The notes: a model not told the origin generated them from the sequence alone. 64,000 nucleotides of DNA from Ostreiculturibacter nitratireducens (GCF_032670585.1 NZ_JAVQHL010000001.1:1364001-1428000), one strand, 5' to 3'; positions 49,899 through 59,536 are shown, counted from the first letter of the stretch. Numbers and translations are program-made.

Positions 49899-52208
49899 AT
49901 GGCGTTCGACCGTGACACGATCCGCGAGGACAACATCTGCCTGATCTGGGTGGATGACATGATCGATGTCTTCACCTGGCGCGACACATTCGGCGTGACG
50001 ATCCAGACCCCGAACATCGACCGGCTGATGGAAAAGGGCGTGCGGTTCGCCAATACCTACGCGACGGTGCCGCTCTGCGCCCCCTGCCGGGCGGAGGTCG
50101 CCACGGGGCTCTCGCCCTACCGGACCGGCCTCGTCGACCTCAACCGTTTCTGGCGCGACGTGATGCCCCCGGAACGCGCCTGGGCCTATGACCTGCGCCG
50201 CGCGGGCTTCTACAACTTCACCACGGGCAAGGTGGACAGCAACTACAAGCCCATGCCCGAGGAATACCGGCGCATCCTTTTCCACGAGGAACCCGAGGCC
50301 AGCGACAAGGGCGGGCGCAAGAAGGTCAAGGTGTATCTCGGTGGCAAGGGGCCGGGGATCGCAGGCGTGAACCATCCCGACGACGACGGCTCGCAGGATG
50401 ATCGCTTCTACGACTACTGGGTCGCGCAGAACGCCATCGACCATGTGCGCCGCGCCGATCCGAACCGGCGGCACCTGATCCAGCTCGGGTTCAAGCACCC
50501 ACACTTCAACCTCGAATGCCCGGACCGCTTCTACCAGATGTACGACCCGGCGGCGATCCGCTGGCCCTCCATCGCGGCACCGGAGGATTACTTCGGCCCG
50601 CAGCCCGGCTTCGCCGTCTACGAGGCGGCCTATATCGCGAACGGCAACTGGACGCCGGAGAAGGCGGGCGACGAGGGCTGGCGGCAGGTCGTGCGCGCCT
50701 ATTTCGCCGCGGTGAGCCATGTCGACCACGAGATCGGCCGCTTCCTGGACGCACTGGAAACGTCGCCCCTCGCGGCGCGGACCACGGTGATCTTCCTGTC
50801 GGACAACGGCTTCAACCTCGGCAACCATGACAGCTTCCACAAGATGAGCCAGTGGGACAGCGCCGCCCACGTGCCCCTCGGGATCTGGAGCCCGCGGATG
50901 GAGAGCGGCCGGGTGATCGATCTGCCCGTCTCGCTGCACAACCTGCCCTGCACGATCATGGACCTGGCGGGGCTGCCCCGCCGCGCGGACTGGGTTTCGG
51001 GCCAGAGCCTTTTGCCGCTGATCGACCCGAGCTTTGGCGGGTTCGACGAAACGAAATCCCCCATCACCTCGGTCTTCGGAACGCTGTCGGTTCGCCCGAC
51101 CGATCCGGCGCTTAGCCACTTGCGCTACTTCCGCTATCCGAACGGCGAGGAGCACGTCTACGACATCGTCCGCGACCCCGGAGAGACGAAGAACCTCGTC
51201 GAGACCGCTCCGATGGAGCAGCTGAGGGCGGAACTGGTGCGCGGCGCGCTCGACCTCGGGATCGACCTGCGCGGGCACGAGAACCCGGCAGACGGCGTGA
51301 ATGCGATGCTGGCAGTCGACGGGACGGTCGTTCTGGCGGGCGGTTCTGGCGACAACCACTACTGGGCCTATGGCAGCAATGCCGAACGTATCCGCGAAAC
51401 GGACGATGGCGGGCACGATACGCTCTGGTACATGGGCGGGCCCGACGACTTTGTTCTCAACATGCCGCCGAACATCGAGGAGTTGCGCGTCGCAACCGTC
51501 GTCGCACGCCGCGAGGGCAGCGAAACGCGCGAAGGCAAGGTGTTGCGCATCGTGGCTCATCCCGACAGCCCCTTCCGGTTCGAGACGTCGGAGCGCGTCG
51601 CGGTGCATGTCGTCGGATCGAACGGCAACGACGTGATGATCGGCCCGAAATACGGCGGGGCGACCTTCCACGGAGGCGAAGGCGACGACCTGCTGGTGGC
51701 AACCGGGAAACGCCCGAAGGACCGCCACGCCTTCTACGGCGGCAGCGGCAACGACACGCTGATCGGCGGCCCCGGCAACGACACGCTGGACGGCGGACCG
51801 GGCGACGACGTGATCCGCGGCGGCACCGGTCGGAACCTGATCCTCGCCGGACCGGGCAACGACGAGATCCACGATGGCGAGGGCGCGTCCGAGATCCACA
51901 CCGGCCCCGGCCGCAACCGCATTACTCTGGCCGAGGGAGACCACACCCTGCTGATCGGCCCCGGCCCCAACCGGATCGAGGCCGCCGCCGGCGCCAAACG
52001 TTTCGTGCTCGACTACGGCGCGGCGGTCGAACTGACCGGCTGGGACGCCCGGCAGCGCTACGACCTGACAAGCTGGCCGGGTAGACCGGAACTTCGCGAA
52101 TTGCCGGGGGGCGGCGTCATGGTGTGGCATGGGACGTCGTGCCTGATCGTCACGGATTTCCCTGAGTGGGGCGATGTGTGGGAGCAGGTGAAATTGCCTG
52201 CCACATAG
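49899..52208 (+). CDS. Sulfatase with C-terminal RTX calcium-binding repeats
   Basis: A 769 aa alkaline phosphatase-superfamily sulfatase. The metal Asp pair is in LIWVDDMIDV, and the formylglycine cysteine C60 lies in a canonical C-x-P-x-R motif (LCAPCRAEVATG). SDNGFNLGNHD and the VYDIVRDPGETKNLV region follow. After about residue 470 a beta-rich segment leads to five or six RTX nonapeptides (GGSGNDTLI, GGPGNDTLD, GGPGDDVIR) around 51670-51880. There is no N-terminal signal, so type I secretion is the likely export route; this is inference. No exporter or FGE gene is in the window. Confidence 0.88.
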   Translation: MAFDRDTIREDNICLIWVDDMIDVFTWRDTFGVTIQTPNIDRLMEKGVRFANTYATVPLCAPCRAEVATGLSPYRTGLVDLNRFWRDVMPPERAWAYDLRRAGFYNFTTGKVDSNYKPMPEEYRRILFHEEPEASDKGGRKKVKVYLGGKGPGIAGVNHPDDDGSQDDRFYDYWVAQNAIDHVRRADPNRRHLIQLGFKHPHFNLECPDRFYQMYDPAAIRWPSIAAPEDYFGPQPGFAVYEAAYIANGNWTPEKAGDEGWRQVVRAYFAAVSHVDHEIGRFLDALETSPLAARTTVIFLSDNGFNLGNHDSFHKMSQWDSAAHVPLGIWSPRMESGRVIDLPVSLHNLPCTIMDLAGLPRRADWVSGQSLLPLIDPSFGGFDETKSPITSVFGTLSVRPTDPALSHLRYFRYPNGEEHVYDIVRDPGETKNLVETAPMEQLRAELVRGALDLGIDLRGHENPADGVNAMLAVDGTVVLAGGSGDNHYWAYGSNAERIRETDDGGHDTLWYMGGPDDFVLNMPPNIEELRVATVVARREGSETREGKVLRIVAHPDSPFRFETSERVAVHVVGSNGNDVMIGPKYGGATFHGGEGDDLLVATGKRPKDRHAFYGGSGNDTLIGGPGNDTLDGGPGDDVIRGGTGRNLILAGPGNDEIHDGEGASEIHTGPGRNRITLAEGDHTLLIGPGPNRIEAAAGAKRFVLDYGAAVELTGWDARQRYDLTSWPGRPELRELPGGGVMVWHGTSCLIVTDFPEWGDVWEQVKLPAT

Positions 52209-52527
52209 CCTGCCATCCCGGCAACCAAGCACCCCACCAAAGGATGCGGACGGGCAACCTTGTCTTCTTCCGGTGTGTGCGGCAATGCAGGCGGGTACGT
52301 GAATTGTCATTGCCTCGCGGCACATACGACCAGAACTCGTTACCTGGTAAGCAGCCCAAGCCTCGACACAATCGCGCGGTCTTGTTCGGGCCTGTTATGC
52401 CTCCCCGCAGAAAGAACGTGACCGATATCCGCTTCAACTTCCGGGTGATCCGGGTAATGTGCGCCCAGCACCTTAGCGCGCGATCCGGACTTCGTTCCCG
52501 GCTTCGCAACCGAAGACAAGAGCCAGA
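52209..52527. other. Intergenic region between the sulfatase and rfb operons
   Basis: A 319-base gap without a convincing ORF. The only notable element is the 11-base palindrome TTACC-T-GGTAA at 52340-52350. No clear terminator or promoter for rfbC was recognised. Confidence 0.4.
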
Positions 52528-53094
52528 ATGAAGATCGAACACTTTGAAATACAAGGGCTTTTCCTGATCTCGCCGCGCCGCTTCGGCGATGAGCGCGGCT
52601 TTTTCAAAGAGACCTGGTCGCGCAGGGTCCTCTCCGCCGCCGGGATCGACCTGGACTTCGTGCAGGACAACCACTCGCTTTCGCGGCAAGTCGGGACGAT
52701 CAGGGGCCTGCATTTCCAGACCCCGCCGCATGCGCAGGCGAAGCTCGTGCGCTGCGGGCGTGGGCGGCTGTTCGACGTGGCGGTGGATCTGAGGAAGGGA
52801 AGCCCGACCTATGGCCAGTGGGCCGGTGTCGAGCTTTCGGCGGAAAACGGGCTTCAGCTTCTGATACCCGCAGGTTTCGCCCACGGGTTCGTCACCCGCG
52901 AACCGGATACCGAGATCGTCTACAAGTGCTCTGACTACTATGCCCCCGAATGCGATGGCGGGATCCGCTGGAACGACCCCGATATCGGCGTCGACTGGGG
53001 GATCTCCGGGGCGCCGGTCCTTTCGGACAAGGACGCGAAGGCGCCGTTCCTGAAGGACTTCGACAGCCCCTTCGCCTGGGAGGGCCGGGAATGA
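52528..53094 (+). CDS. rfbC: dTDP-4-dehydrorhamnose 3,5-epimerase
   Basis: A 188 aa cupin enzyme that epimerises dTDP-4-keto-6-deoxyglucose in dTDP-rhamnose synthesis. Visible are FKETWSRR, DNHSLSRQVGTIRGLHFQ with the active-site His, and RLFDVAVDLRKGSPTYGQW. It opens the rfbC-B-D-A operon; its stop overlaps rfbB by 4 bases. The product feeds rhamnose into surface polysaccharide made by the glycosyltransferases upstream. Confidence 0.95.
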   Translation: MKIEHFEIQGLFLISPRRFGDERGFFKETWSRRVLSAAGIDLDFVQDNHSLSRQVGTIRGLHFQTPPHAQAKLVRCGRGRLFDVAVDLRKGSPTYGQWAGVELSAENGLQLLIPAGFAHGFVTREPDTEIVYKCSDYYAPECDGGIRWNDPDIGVDWGISGAPVLSDKDAKAPFLKDFDSPFAWEGRE

Positions 53095-54131
53095 AGCTGC
53101 TCGTCACGGGAGGCGCGGGCTTCATAGGATCGGCGGTGGTGCGGCTCGCGATCGCGCGCGGGCACTCGGTCGTCAACCTCGACGCGCTGACCTACGCGGC
53201 ATGCCTCGAGAACGTGGCGAGCGTGGCGGACAGCCCGCTCTACGCCTTCGAGCACGCGGACATCCGCAACCGTGCCGCGCTCGACAGGATCCTTGCGGCT
53301 CACAAGCCCGACGCCGTGATGCACCTCGCCGCCGAGAGCCATGTGGACCGCTCGATCGACGGACCCGGGGATTTCATCGAGACGAACGTCAACGGCACGT
53401 TCAACATCCTCGAAGCCGCCCGCGCCTACTGGATGCAGGAGGGGCAACCCTCCGGTTTCCGCTTCCACCATATCTCGACCGACGAAGTCTTCGGCTCGCT
53501 CGGGCCAGAGGGAAAGTTCACCGAAACGACGCCCTACTCCCCGCGCAGCCCCTACTCCGCTTCGAAGGCCGCGTCGGATCACCTTGTCCGGGCGTGGCAT
53601 GAAACTTACGGCCTTCCCGTCGTGCTGACGAACTGCTCGAACAACTACGGGCCCTATCACTTCCCCGAAAAACTGATCCCCGTCGTGATCCTGAACGCGC
53701 TCGCGGAGAAGCCGCTGCCGATCTACGGCAAGGGTGACAACGTCCGGGACTGGCTATTCGTCGAGGACCACGCTGACGCCTTGCTGCTGGTGCTGGAGAA
53801 GGGCGAGATCGGGCGAAGCTACAACATCGGCGGCGAGAACGAGCGCACGAACCTGGAACTCGTCCAGACGATCTGCGCGATCCTTGACGAGCTGCGCCCC
53901 GAGGGAGCGCCTCACGAACGCCTCATCACCTTCGTCGCGGACCGACCCGGCCACGACAAGCGCTATGCCATCGATCCGACCCGCATACGCAAGGAACTCG
54001 GCTGGCGGCCGTCCGTCACGGTCGAGGAAGGGCTGCGACGCACGGTCGAATGGTATCTTTCCAATGAAGGCTGGTGGCGCCCGTTGCAGTCACGCAAGGG
54101 CGTTGGGGAACGGCTGGGGGTCAAGGCATGA
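53091..54131 (+). CDS. rfbB: dTDP-glucose 4,6-dehydratase
   Basis: A 346 aa extended SDR enzyme. The NAD motif is TGGAGFIGSAVV, then HLAAESHVDRSIDGP, STDEVFG and the catalytic YSASKAASDH (YxxxK). It converts dTDP-glucose to the 4-keto-6-deoxy sugar, the branch point before RfbC and RfbD. ATG 53091 overlaps the rfbC stop, and its own stop overlaps rfbD. Confidence 0.95.
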   Translation: MKLLVTGGAGFIGSAVVRLAIARGHSVVNLDALTYAACLENVASVADSPLYAFEHADIRNRAALDRILAAHKPDAVMHLAAESHVDRSIDGPGDFIETNVNGTFNILEAARAYWMQEGQPSGFRFHHISTDEVFGSLGPEGKFTETTPYSPRSPYSASKAASDHLVRAWHETYGLPVVLTNCSNNYGPYHFPEKLIPVVILNALAEKPLPIYGKGDNVRDWLFVEDHADALLLVLEKGEIGRSYNIGGENERTNLELVQTICAILDELRPEGAPHERLITFVADRPGHDKRYAIDPTRIRKELGWRPSVTVEEGLRRTVEWYLSNEGWWRPLQSRKGVGERLGVKA

Positions 54132-54973
54132 TCCTGATCTTCGGCCGAACTGGCCAGGTGGCGAAGGAACTTGCCCGCCTCGAACCCGAGGCGCTTTTCC
54201 TCGGACGTGACAAGGCCGACCTGACCGACCCGGCGGCCTGCGCTGATGCGATCCTGTCGGCCCGGCCCGAAGCGGTCATCAATGCCGCCGCATGGACAGC
54301 CGTGGACAAGGCCGAAGCCGAGGAGGAAACCGCCCGGCGCGTCAATGCCGAAGCCCCCGGCACCATGGCCCGCGCCTGTACGGAACTCGGCATTCCACTC
54401 GTGCACATTTCGACCGACTACGTCTTTGACGGTTCGGGCACGACCCCCTGGCTTCCGGATGATACCACCGCCCCCCTTGGGGCCTACGGGCGCACCAAGC
54501 TCGCCGGAGAGGAGGCCGTGCGCGCCGCGGGTGGCGTGCACGCCATCCTCCGCACGTCATGGGTGTTTTCGGCACACGGCACGAACTTCGTGAAGACCAT
54601 GCTGCGCCTCGGAGCCGAGCGCGACCGGCTGACCATCGTCGCCGACCAGGTCGGCGGGCCGACCCCGGCTGCCGACATCGCAGGCGCCTGCCTCGCGATC
54701 GCAGAGGCCCTGAAGCCGGACCCATCCAAGAGCGGCACCTACCATTTCGCCGGCACACCGGACGTCAGCTGGGCGGACTTCGCCCGCGCGATATTCGCCC
54801 GTGCGGGGTTGCGGACCTCGGTCGAGGACATTCCGACCTCGGCCTACCCCACACCCGCACGGCGCCCGGCGAATTCGCGGCTGGATTGTTCCGGGCTCGA
54901 GGCATTCGGACTGACGCGGCCGGACTGGCGGACCGGGCTCGACGCGGTACTTGCAGAACTTCGGAACGAATAG
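54128..54973 (+). CDS. rfbD: dTDP-4-dehydrorhamnose reductase
   Basis: A 281 aa SDR-type reductase that makes dTDP-L-rhamnose. The N-terminal IFGRTGQVAKEL dinucleotide site, NAAAWTAVDKAE, HISTDYVFDG and the late PARRPANSRLDCS are typical of RmlD. The start at 54128 overlaps rfbB (ATGA). The 12-base gap to rfbA keeps it in the operon. Confidence 0.95.
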   Translation: MILIFGRTGQVAKELARLEPEALFLGRDKADLTDPAACADAILSARPEAVINAAAWTAVDKAEAEEETARRVNAEAPGTMARACTELGIPLVHISTDYVFDGSGTTPWLPDDTTAPLGAYGRTKLAGEEAVRAAGGVHAILRTSWVFSAHGTNFVKTMLRLGAERDRLTIVADQVGGPTPAADIAGACLAIAEALKPDPSKSGTYHFAGTPDVSWADFARAIFARAGLRTSVEDIPTSAYPTPARRPANSRLDCSGLEAFGLTRPDWRTGLDAVLAELRNE

Positions 54974-54985
54974 GGAAGGATCGGG

Positions 54986-55867
54986 ATGGCGGACGCCAAG
55001 GCACGCAAGGGCATCATCCTGGCCGGTGGATCCGGCACGCGGCTGTGGCCGATCACCATGGGCGTCTCCAAGCAACTGATGCCGGTCTACGACAAGCCGA
55101 TGATCTATTACCCGGTCTCGGTCCTGATGCTGACCGGCATCCGAGAGATCGCGATCATCACCACACCCGAGGACCAGTCGCAATTCACCCGCCTCTTGGG
55201 TGACGGGAGCCAGTGGGGGCTTTCGTTCACCTTCATCGTTCAACCTTCGCCGGACGGCCTCGCGCAGGCCTATGTCCTGGCCGAGGAATTCCTTGACGGC
55301 GCCCCCTCGGCGATGGTGCTCGGCGACAACATCTTCTTTGGTCACGGGCTGCCCGAAGTCCTTGCCCGCGCCGATGCACGGACGAGGGGCGGCACCGTCT
55401 TCGGTTACCACGTGGCCGATCCCGAACGCTATGGCGTGGTTGACTTCGACGCCGAGGGCCGTGCTGTCGAGATCGTCGAGAAGCCTGCGAAGCCGCCGTC
55501 GAACTACGCGGTAACGGGGCTCTACTTCCTCGACGAAACCGCCCCGGAACGGGCGTCCCGCGTGAAGCCCTCCGCGCGTGGTGAACTCGAGATCGTGGAC
55601 CTGCTGCAAGGCTATCTGGCGGATGGCAACCTGACCGTCGAAAAGATGGGCCGCGGCTACGCATGGCTGGATACCGGGACGCATGGAAGCCTGCTTGATG
55701 CGGGGAATTTCGTGCGCACCCTGTCGCTCCGGCAGGGGATGCAGACGGGCTGCCCGGAGGAGATCGCCTACAACGCCGGCTGGATCGATGCGGACGATCT
55801 GCGCGCGCATGCAAAGCGGTTCGGGAAATCCGACTACGGCCGCTATCTTTCAGACCTGATACGCTGA
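54986..55867 (+). CDS. rfbA: Glucose-1-phosphate thymidylyltransferase
   Basis: A 293 aa nucleotidyltransferase that makes dTDP-glucose, the first committed step. Signature LAGGSGTRLWPITMGVSKQL at residues 11-30, PVYDKPMIYYP, LGDNIFFG and GYAWLDTGTHGSL are all present. It is the last of the four rhamnose genes, so the complete dTDP-rhamnose pathway is encoded in order C-B-D-A. The following 156 bases up to the acyltransferase contain no clear terminator. Confidence 0.96.
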   Translation: MADAKARKGIILAGGSGTRLWPITMGVSKQLMPVYDKPMIYYPVSVLMLTGIREIAIITTPEDQSQFTRLLGDGSQWGLSFTFIVQPSPDGLAQAYVLAEEFLDGAPSAMVLGDNIFFGHGLPEVLARADARTRGGTVFGYHVADPERYGVVDFDAEGRAVEIVEKPAKPPSNYAVTGLYFLDETAPERASRVKPSARGELEIVDLLQGYLADGNLTVEKMGRGYAWLDTGTHGSLLDAGNFVRTLSLRQGMQTGCPEEIAYNAGWIDADDLRAHAKRFGKSDYGRYLSDLIR

Positions 55868-56023
55868 CCGGCGGACAAATACCTCACACCGTCAGTCTTG
55901 GCCCGCCATCAGCGTAGAGCCCGGGCCCCATTCGGGGAATTGCCGCACCAATCGCCCGTTTGGCATTGCCTTCGGCCGCAGTTCCGAATTCAATCCCCGT
56001 GGGGGAGAAGGGCGAGGCCGGCA

Positions 56024-57319
56024 TTGTCACTATGGTCGCAGGCGAAGATCGCAGCCGAAAACACGCCTGCCTACCGCAATCGCGCGGCTGATTTCTTTCG
56101 GGCGGCTTCGATCCTTGTCGTCGTCTTCGGCCACTGGATGGTCAGCGTTCCCCACTTCGTCAACGGCGGGCTCGAGTTCACCAAGCTTCTGGCCGTTCAA
56201 CCCTGGACCCAATACGCGTCATGGGTCGTGCAGGTCATGCCGATCTTCTTCTTCGTCGGCGGCTATTCGAACGCCGCGTCGTGGAAATCCGCGCGAAAGA
56301 ATCCGGAGAAGCGCCGGTCCTGGCAGGCGACCCGCCTCCGGCGCCTGTTGCTGCCGACCGCGCCTCTCGTGATGATCTGGGCCATCAGCGCCGGAGTGGC
56401 CTGGGCCGCGGGCCTGGACGCCGGGATCATACAGGCCGCGTCCCGTGCGGCGTTGGTTCCGGTGTGGTTCCTCGCCGTCTACATCATGGCGACCGTCGTT
56501 GCGCCGATCACGATCCGGGCCTGGGAACGCTACGGACTCTATTCGGTGGCATTGCTTGTCGTTGCCTCGGCCCTCGTCGACCTGATCGCGTTTTCCGCTG
56601 GCATTGGCTGGTTGCGGTGGACGAACTATGCCTTCGTCTGGCTGGCGATGCATCAGCTCGGGTACTGGTGGAATGGCGGGATCCGAAGCCTCGCTGCGCC
56701 GTTTCTACTCGCGGCGCTGGGAGCATTCTCGCTCATTCTGCTGGTCGGCCCTCTCGGATATCCGGTCGCAATGGTGAGCGTTCCGGGAGAAGAGATGTCC
56801 AACACCCGGCCACCGACCTTCGCGATGCTGTCGATCGGCTTCACCCAGGCCGGCTTGATCCTGTTGTCGAGCGGGAAGGTCGCGGACTGGCTTCAGGACG
56901 CGAAACGCTGGGCCTTCGTCATCCTGATCGGTCAGCGGATCATGACGATCTACCTCTGGCACCTCTCGACCCTGATAGCCGTGGTGGGACTGTCGCTTCT
57001 CGCCGACGGTTACGGGCTCCGGGTCTTTCCAGGGAGCGTCGAGTGGTGGCTCACGCGACCGCTCTGGCTGGCCATCCTTTTCGTGGCGCTGTTTCCCTTC
57101 ATCCTGATTTTCGGGGGTATTGAATCGGCCTCCAGAGAGTCGGAACGCACCCTCCCGGGACCGGTTCAGGCGGCGCTCGGGGCATGCCTCGCCTGTGGCG
57201 GGCTGACGTTCCTCGCGCTCAAGGGAAGCTACGCGGCGAACGCGCTTGGCGTGAACATCATTCCTGTAGCGCTGACGATCACAGGGGTGGCGCTTTCCAG
57301 CATTGGCCGGCGAACCTGA
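56024..57319 (+). CDS. Acyltransferase 3-family membrane protein
   Basis: A 431 aa protein with about ten membrane helices. The N-terminal helix with the family motif R-x-x-A-x-x-x-V-V-x-G-H is visible in FFRAASILVVVFGHWM, and RLRRLLLPT follows. Such proteins O-acylate sugars of surface polymers. The probable start is TTG 56024 with GAGG 6 bases upstream; the frame from 55898 adds an implausible Arg-rich stretch. It follows the rhamnose genes and may decorate the same polysaccharide. Confidence 0.82.
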   Translation: MSLWSQAKIAAENTPAYRNRAADFFRAASILVVVFGHWMVSVPHFVNGGLEFTKLLAVQPWTQYASWVVQVMPIFFFVGGYSNAASWKSARKNPEKRRSWQATRLRRLLLPTAPLVMIWAISAGVAWAAGLDAGIIQAASRAALVPVWFLAVYIMATVVAPITIRAWERYGLYSVALLVVASALVDLIAFSAGIGWLRWTNYAFVWLAMHQLGYWWNGGIRSLAAPFLLAALGAFSLILLVGPLGYPVAMVSVPGEEMSNTRPPTFAMLSIGFTQAGLILLSSGKVADWLQDAKRWAFVILIGQRIMTIYLWHLSTLIAVVGLSLLADGYGLRVFPGSVEWWLTRPLWLAILFVALFPFILIFGGIESASRESERTLPGPVQAALGACLACGGLTFLALKGSYAANALGVNIIPVALTITGVALSSIGRRT

Positions 57320-57427
57320 GAATTCCCTATCCGCCCACGGGCGACCCGCCTCCCTCCCGTCGATGAGACGCACGCCATTCTTGACAGCCGCCGTCTCTCT
57401 GGACGAGGTTTGCGTTTGTCGCGGCGG

Positions 57428-57446
57428 AATGACGCAAAACCTTCAT
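57428..57446. promoter_or_regulatory. Candidate LacI-family operator upstream of lacI-type gene
   Basis: AATGACGCAAAACCTTCAT, with a 9-base gap to the ATG at 57455. It closely matches the perfect palindrome found after the gene (58487-58504) and the half-matching copy at 58511-58527. Its position suggests autoregulation by the LacI-type protein. Confidence 0.5.
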
Positions 57447-57454
57447 GGGGAACG

Positions 57455-58486
57455 ATGGCAAACCGGCCAACGCTCAAGGATGTCGCACGTGAAGCAGGGG
57501 TCAGCCTGACGACGGTCGACCGCGCGCTGAACAGCCGCGTCAAGGTCCGGGAAGAGACCCTGCGAAAGATAGCGGATGCCGCCCATCGCATCGGCTATCA
57601 CGGGTTCGGGCTGATCGACAAAAGGCTGGAGACCTCCGCCCCGTCGGTTCATCTGGGCTTCGTGCTGGTCAAGCAGAAGCAGGAGTTCTACCAGAACTTC
57701 GCGCGGGCGATCGAAACCGCCGTGGCCGCCCGGACCGATATCCGCGGACGGGCCACGATTCGGTTCGCCACCTCGCAGTCGCCTGACGAATTCGCCTCGC
57801 TGCTCGAGGAAACCGGACGCAAGGTGGATGCCATCGCCTGCGTGGCGGTGAATGACCAGAGGCTGAACCAGGTCGTCCAGGATCTGAAGAACCGCGGGGT
57901 CTCCACATTCTCCCTTCTCAACGATTTCGCCCAGGGCATCCGCGAGAATTACATCGGCCTCAACAACATGAAGGTGGGGCGCCTCGCGGCCTGGATCATG
58001 ACAAAGACCGTCCACCAGCCCGGGCCACTCGCCATCTTCGTCGGCGGCAACCGTTGGCATGGACATGACCTTCGCGAAGTTGGTTTCCGGTCCTTCGTGC
58101 GCGACAGCGCGCCGGCGTTCTCGGTTCTCGACACGCTCGTGAACCTCGAGACCCGCCGGGTCACCTACGAGGCCACTCTCGACCTGTTGCACCGGCACCG
58201 GGACCTTAAGGGCATCTACGTCGCCGGGGGCGGGATGGAGGGCGCGATCGCCGCGCTGCGCGAAGCCACGAAACCCGGTCAGGTCGCCCTCGTGGTGAAC
58301 GAGGTCACGTCCGAAAGCCGGGCCGCATTGCTTGACGGATATGTCCTCATGGTCATTTCGACCCCCCTTCAGGAACTGTGCCACGACCTCATCGATCTCA
58401 TGGTGAAATCCGCCCTCAGGGGAGATACCGGCATCGCGGGCCAGCATTTCCTCGAACCTCGCATCGTGCTGCCTGACAACCTGTGA
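57455..58486 (+). CDS. LacI-family transcriptional regulator of inositol genes
   Basis: A 343 aa regulator: N-terminal helix-turn-helix TLKDVAREAGVSLTTVDRALN followed by a periplasmic-binding-protein-like sensor domain. It stands directly upstream of the inositol isomerase/ABC/dehydrogenase cluster and probably controls it. ATG 57455 has GGGGAACG upstream; a longer frame from 57410 is unlikely. Candidate operators overlap its start region and follow its stop immediately. The effector is presumably an inositol derivative, which is inference. Confidence 0.85.
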   Translation: MANRPTLKDVAREAGVSLTTVDRALNSRVKVREETLRKIADAAHRIGYHGFGLIDKRLETSAPSVHLGFVLVKQKQEFYQNFARAIETAVAARTDIRGRATIRFATSQSPDEFASLLEETGRKVDAIACVAVNDQRLNQVVQDLKNRGVSTFSLLNDFAQGIRENYIGLNNMKVGRLAAWIMTKTVHQPGPLAIFVGGNRWHGHDLREVGFRSFVRDSAPAFSVLDTLVNLETRRVTYEATLDLLHRHRDLKGIYVAGGGMEGAIAALREATKPGQVALVVNEVTSESRAALLDGYVLMVISTPLQELCHDLIDLMVKSALRGDTGIAGQHFLEPRIVLPDNL

Positions 58487-58565
58487 ATGACGCAAAAACG
58501 TCATCGCGGTGTTGCGAAAACCTTCATCCATGACGCGATATGATGCCAAAAGTATTGACGCAAAG
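58487..58565 (+). promoter_or_regulatory. Candidate LacI operators and promoter of the inositol operon
   Basis: A perfect palindrome ATGACG-N6-CGTCAT (58487-58504) begins right after the lacI-type stop. A related copy is at 58511-58527 (GTTGCGAAAACCTTCAT) and a half-copy TTGACGCAAAG at 58555-58565. The 156-base gap then leads to the ATG at 58643. No unambiguous -10 was identified. Confidence 0.55.
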
Positions 58566-58642
58566 CCCCTCCGTCGACAGCCTTCCCGCGACTTGAAGAC
58601 GCATGTCCCCGCCGAATTCCGTGGACGCGCAGGGGGGATCAC

Positions 58643-59458
58643 ATGAAGACAGCACTCAACCACATGACGACGCCCAATCTCGGCTACGTCGAATTCCTTG
58701 ACCTCGCCAGGAAGCTCGGCTGCGTCGGAGTCGAAGTGCGCAATGACATCGCGCGCCCCCTGTTCGACGGTATGGATGCTGCCGAGGCTGGCCGGATCGC
58801 CAAGGACAAGGGGCTTCGCCTCGTCGGGTTGAGCCAGGTCTACCCCTTCAACAGCTGGTCGAACGAGATCGCCGCCGAAGTGCGCGCGCTCATCGCGACG
58901 GCGAAGGCCTGTGGGGCCGAAACCATCAGCCTCATTCCGCGCAACGATGGCCAGGGCTGTGGCAACGGCGAACGGCAGGCCAACCTGCGGATCGCTCTGC
59001 GGGAAGTGATGCCGATGCTGCAGGAGGCCGAGATGGTCGCCCTGGTGGAGCCGCTCGGCTTCCTTCGTTCCTCGCTCAGGTCCAAGGCTGAACTCGTGGA
59101 AGCCATCGAGGCGCTCGGCGCGCGGGACCATTTCAAGCTCGTGCATGACACGTTCCACCACACGCTCGCCGGCGGTGGGCCGCTCTATCCCGAATACACG
59201 GGCATCGTGCACATTTCTGCCGTCGTCGATCCGTCTGTTCCGGTGGAAGTGATGGAAGACGAACACCGCGTTCTGGTCGATGAGCATGACCGGCTGGGCA
59301 ACGTCGAGCAGATCGCCGCGCTGCTCGCGGCCGGCTATGACGGCCCCTTCTCCTACGAGTGCTTCTCGCCGGAGACGCATGCGCTGGCCGATCCCTATTC
59401 GGAGATCCGCCGTTCTTTCGATTTCATTGCCTCGCAGATCCAGGCGACCGTCGCCTGA
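58643..59458 (+). CDS. IolI-like sugar phosphate isomerase/epimerase (TIM barrel)
   Basis: A 271 aa AP-endonuclease-2-type TIM barrel, the fold of inosose isomerase (IolI) and hydroxypyruvate isomerase. Visible metal-site segments are ALVEPLGF (Glu), KLVHDTFHHTL (Asp, His), VHISAV and the late SYECFSPETHA (Glu). Its place between the inositol regulator and the ABC genes supports 2-keto-myo-inositol isomerase activity. No RBS is strong, but GGGGGGATCAC precedes the ATG. Confidence 0.8.
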   Translation: MKTALNHMTTPNLGYVEFLDLARKLGCVGVEVRNDIARPLFDGMDAAEAGRIAKDKGLRLVGLSQVYPFNSWSNEIAAEVRALIATAKACGAETISLIPRNDGQGCGNGERQANLRIALREVMPMLQEAEMVALVEPLGFLRSSLRSKAELVEAIEALGARDHFKLVHDTFHHTLAGGGPLYPEYTGIVHISAVVDPSVPVEVMEDEHRVLVDEHDRLGNVEQIAALLAAGYDGPFSYECFSPETHALADPYSEIRRSFDFIASQIQATVA

Positions 59459-59536
59459 TCGGAGGATGAACCGCCCCGACAAGGGGTTTCCGGCAATGAA
59501 ACCGGTGCGCCGGACACCGACCAAGGGAGGACCCTA

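Noticed and set aside
49524..52325. Long minus-strand frame (933 codons) opposite the LamG-like and sulfatase genes
   Set aside because: High-GC codon bias opens the antisense frame; the plus strand holds a clear sulfatase with RTX repeats.
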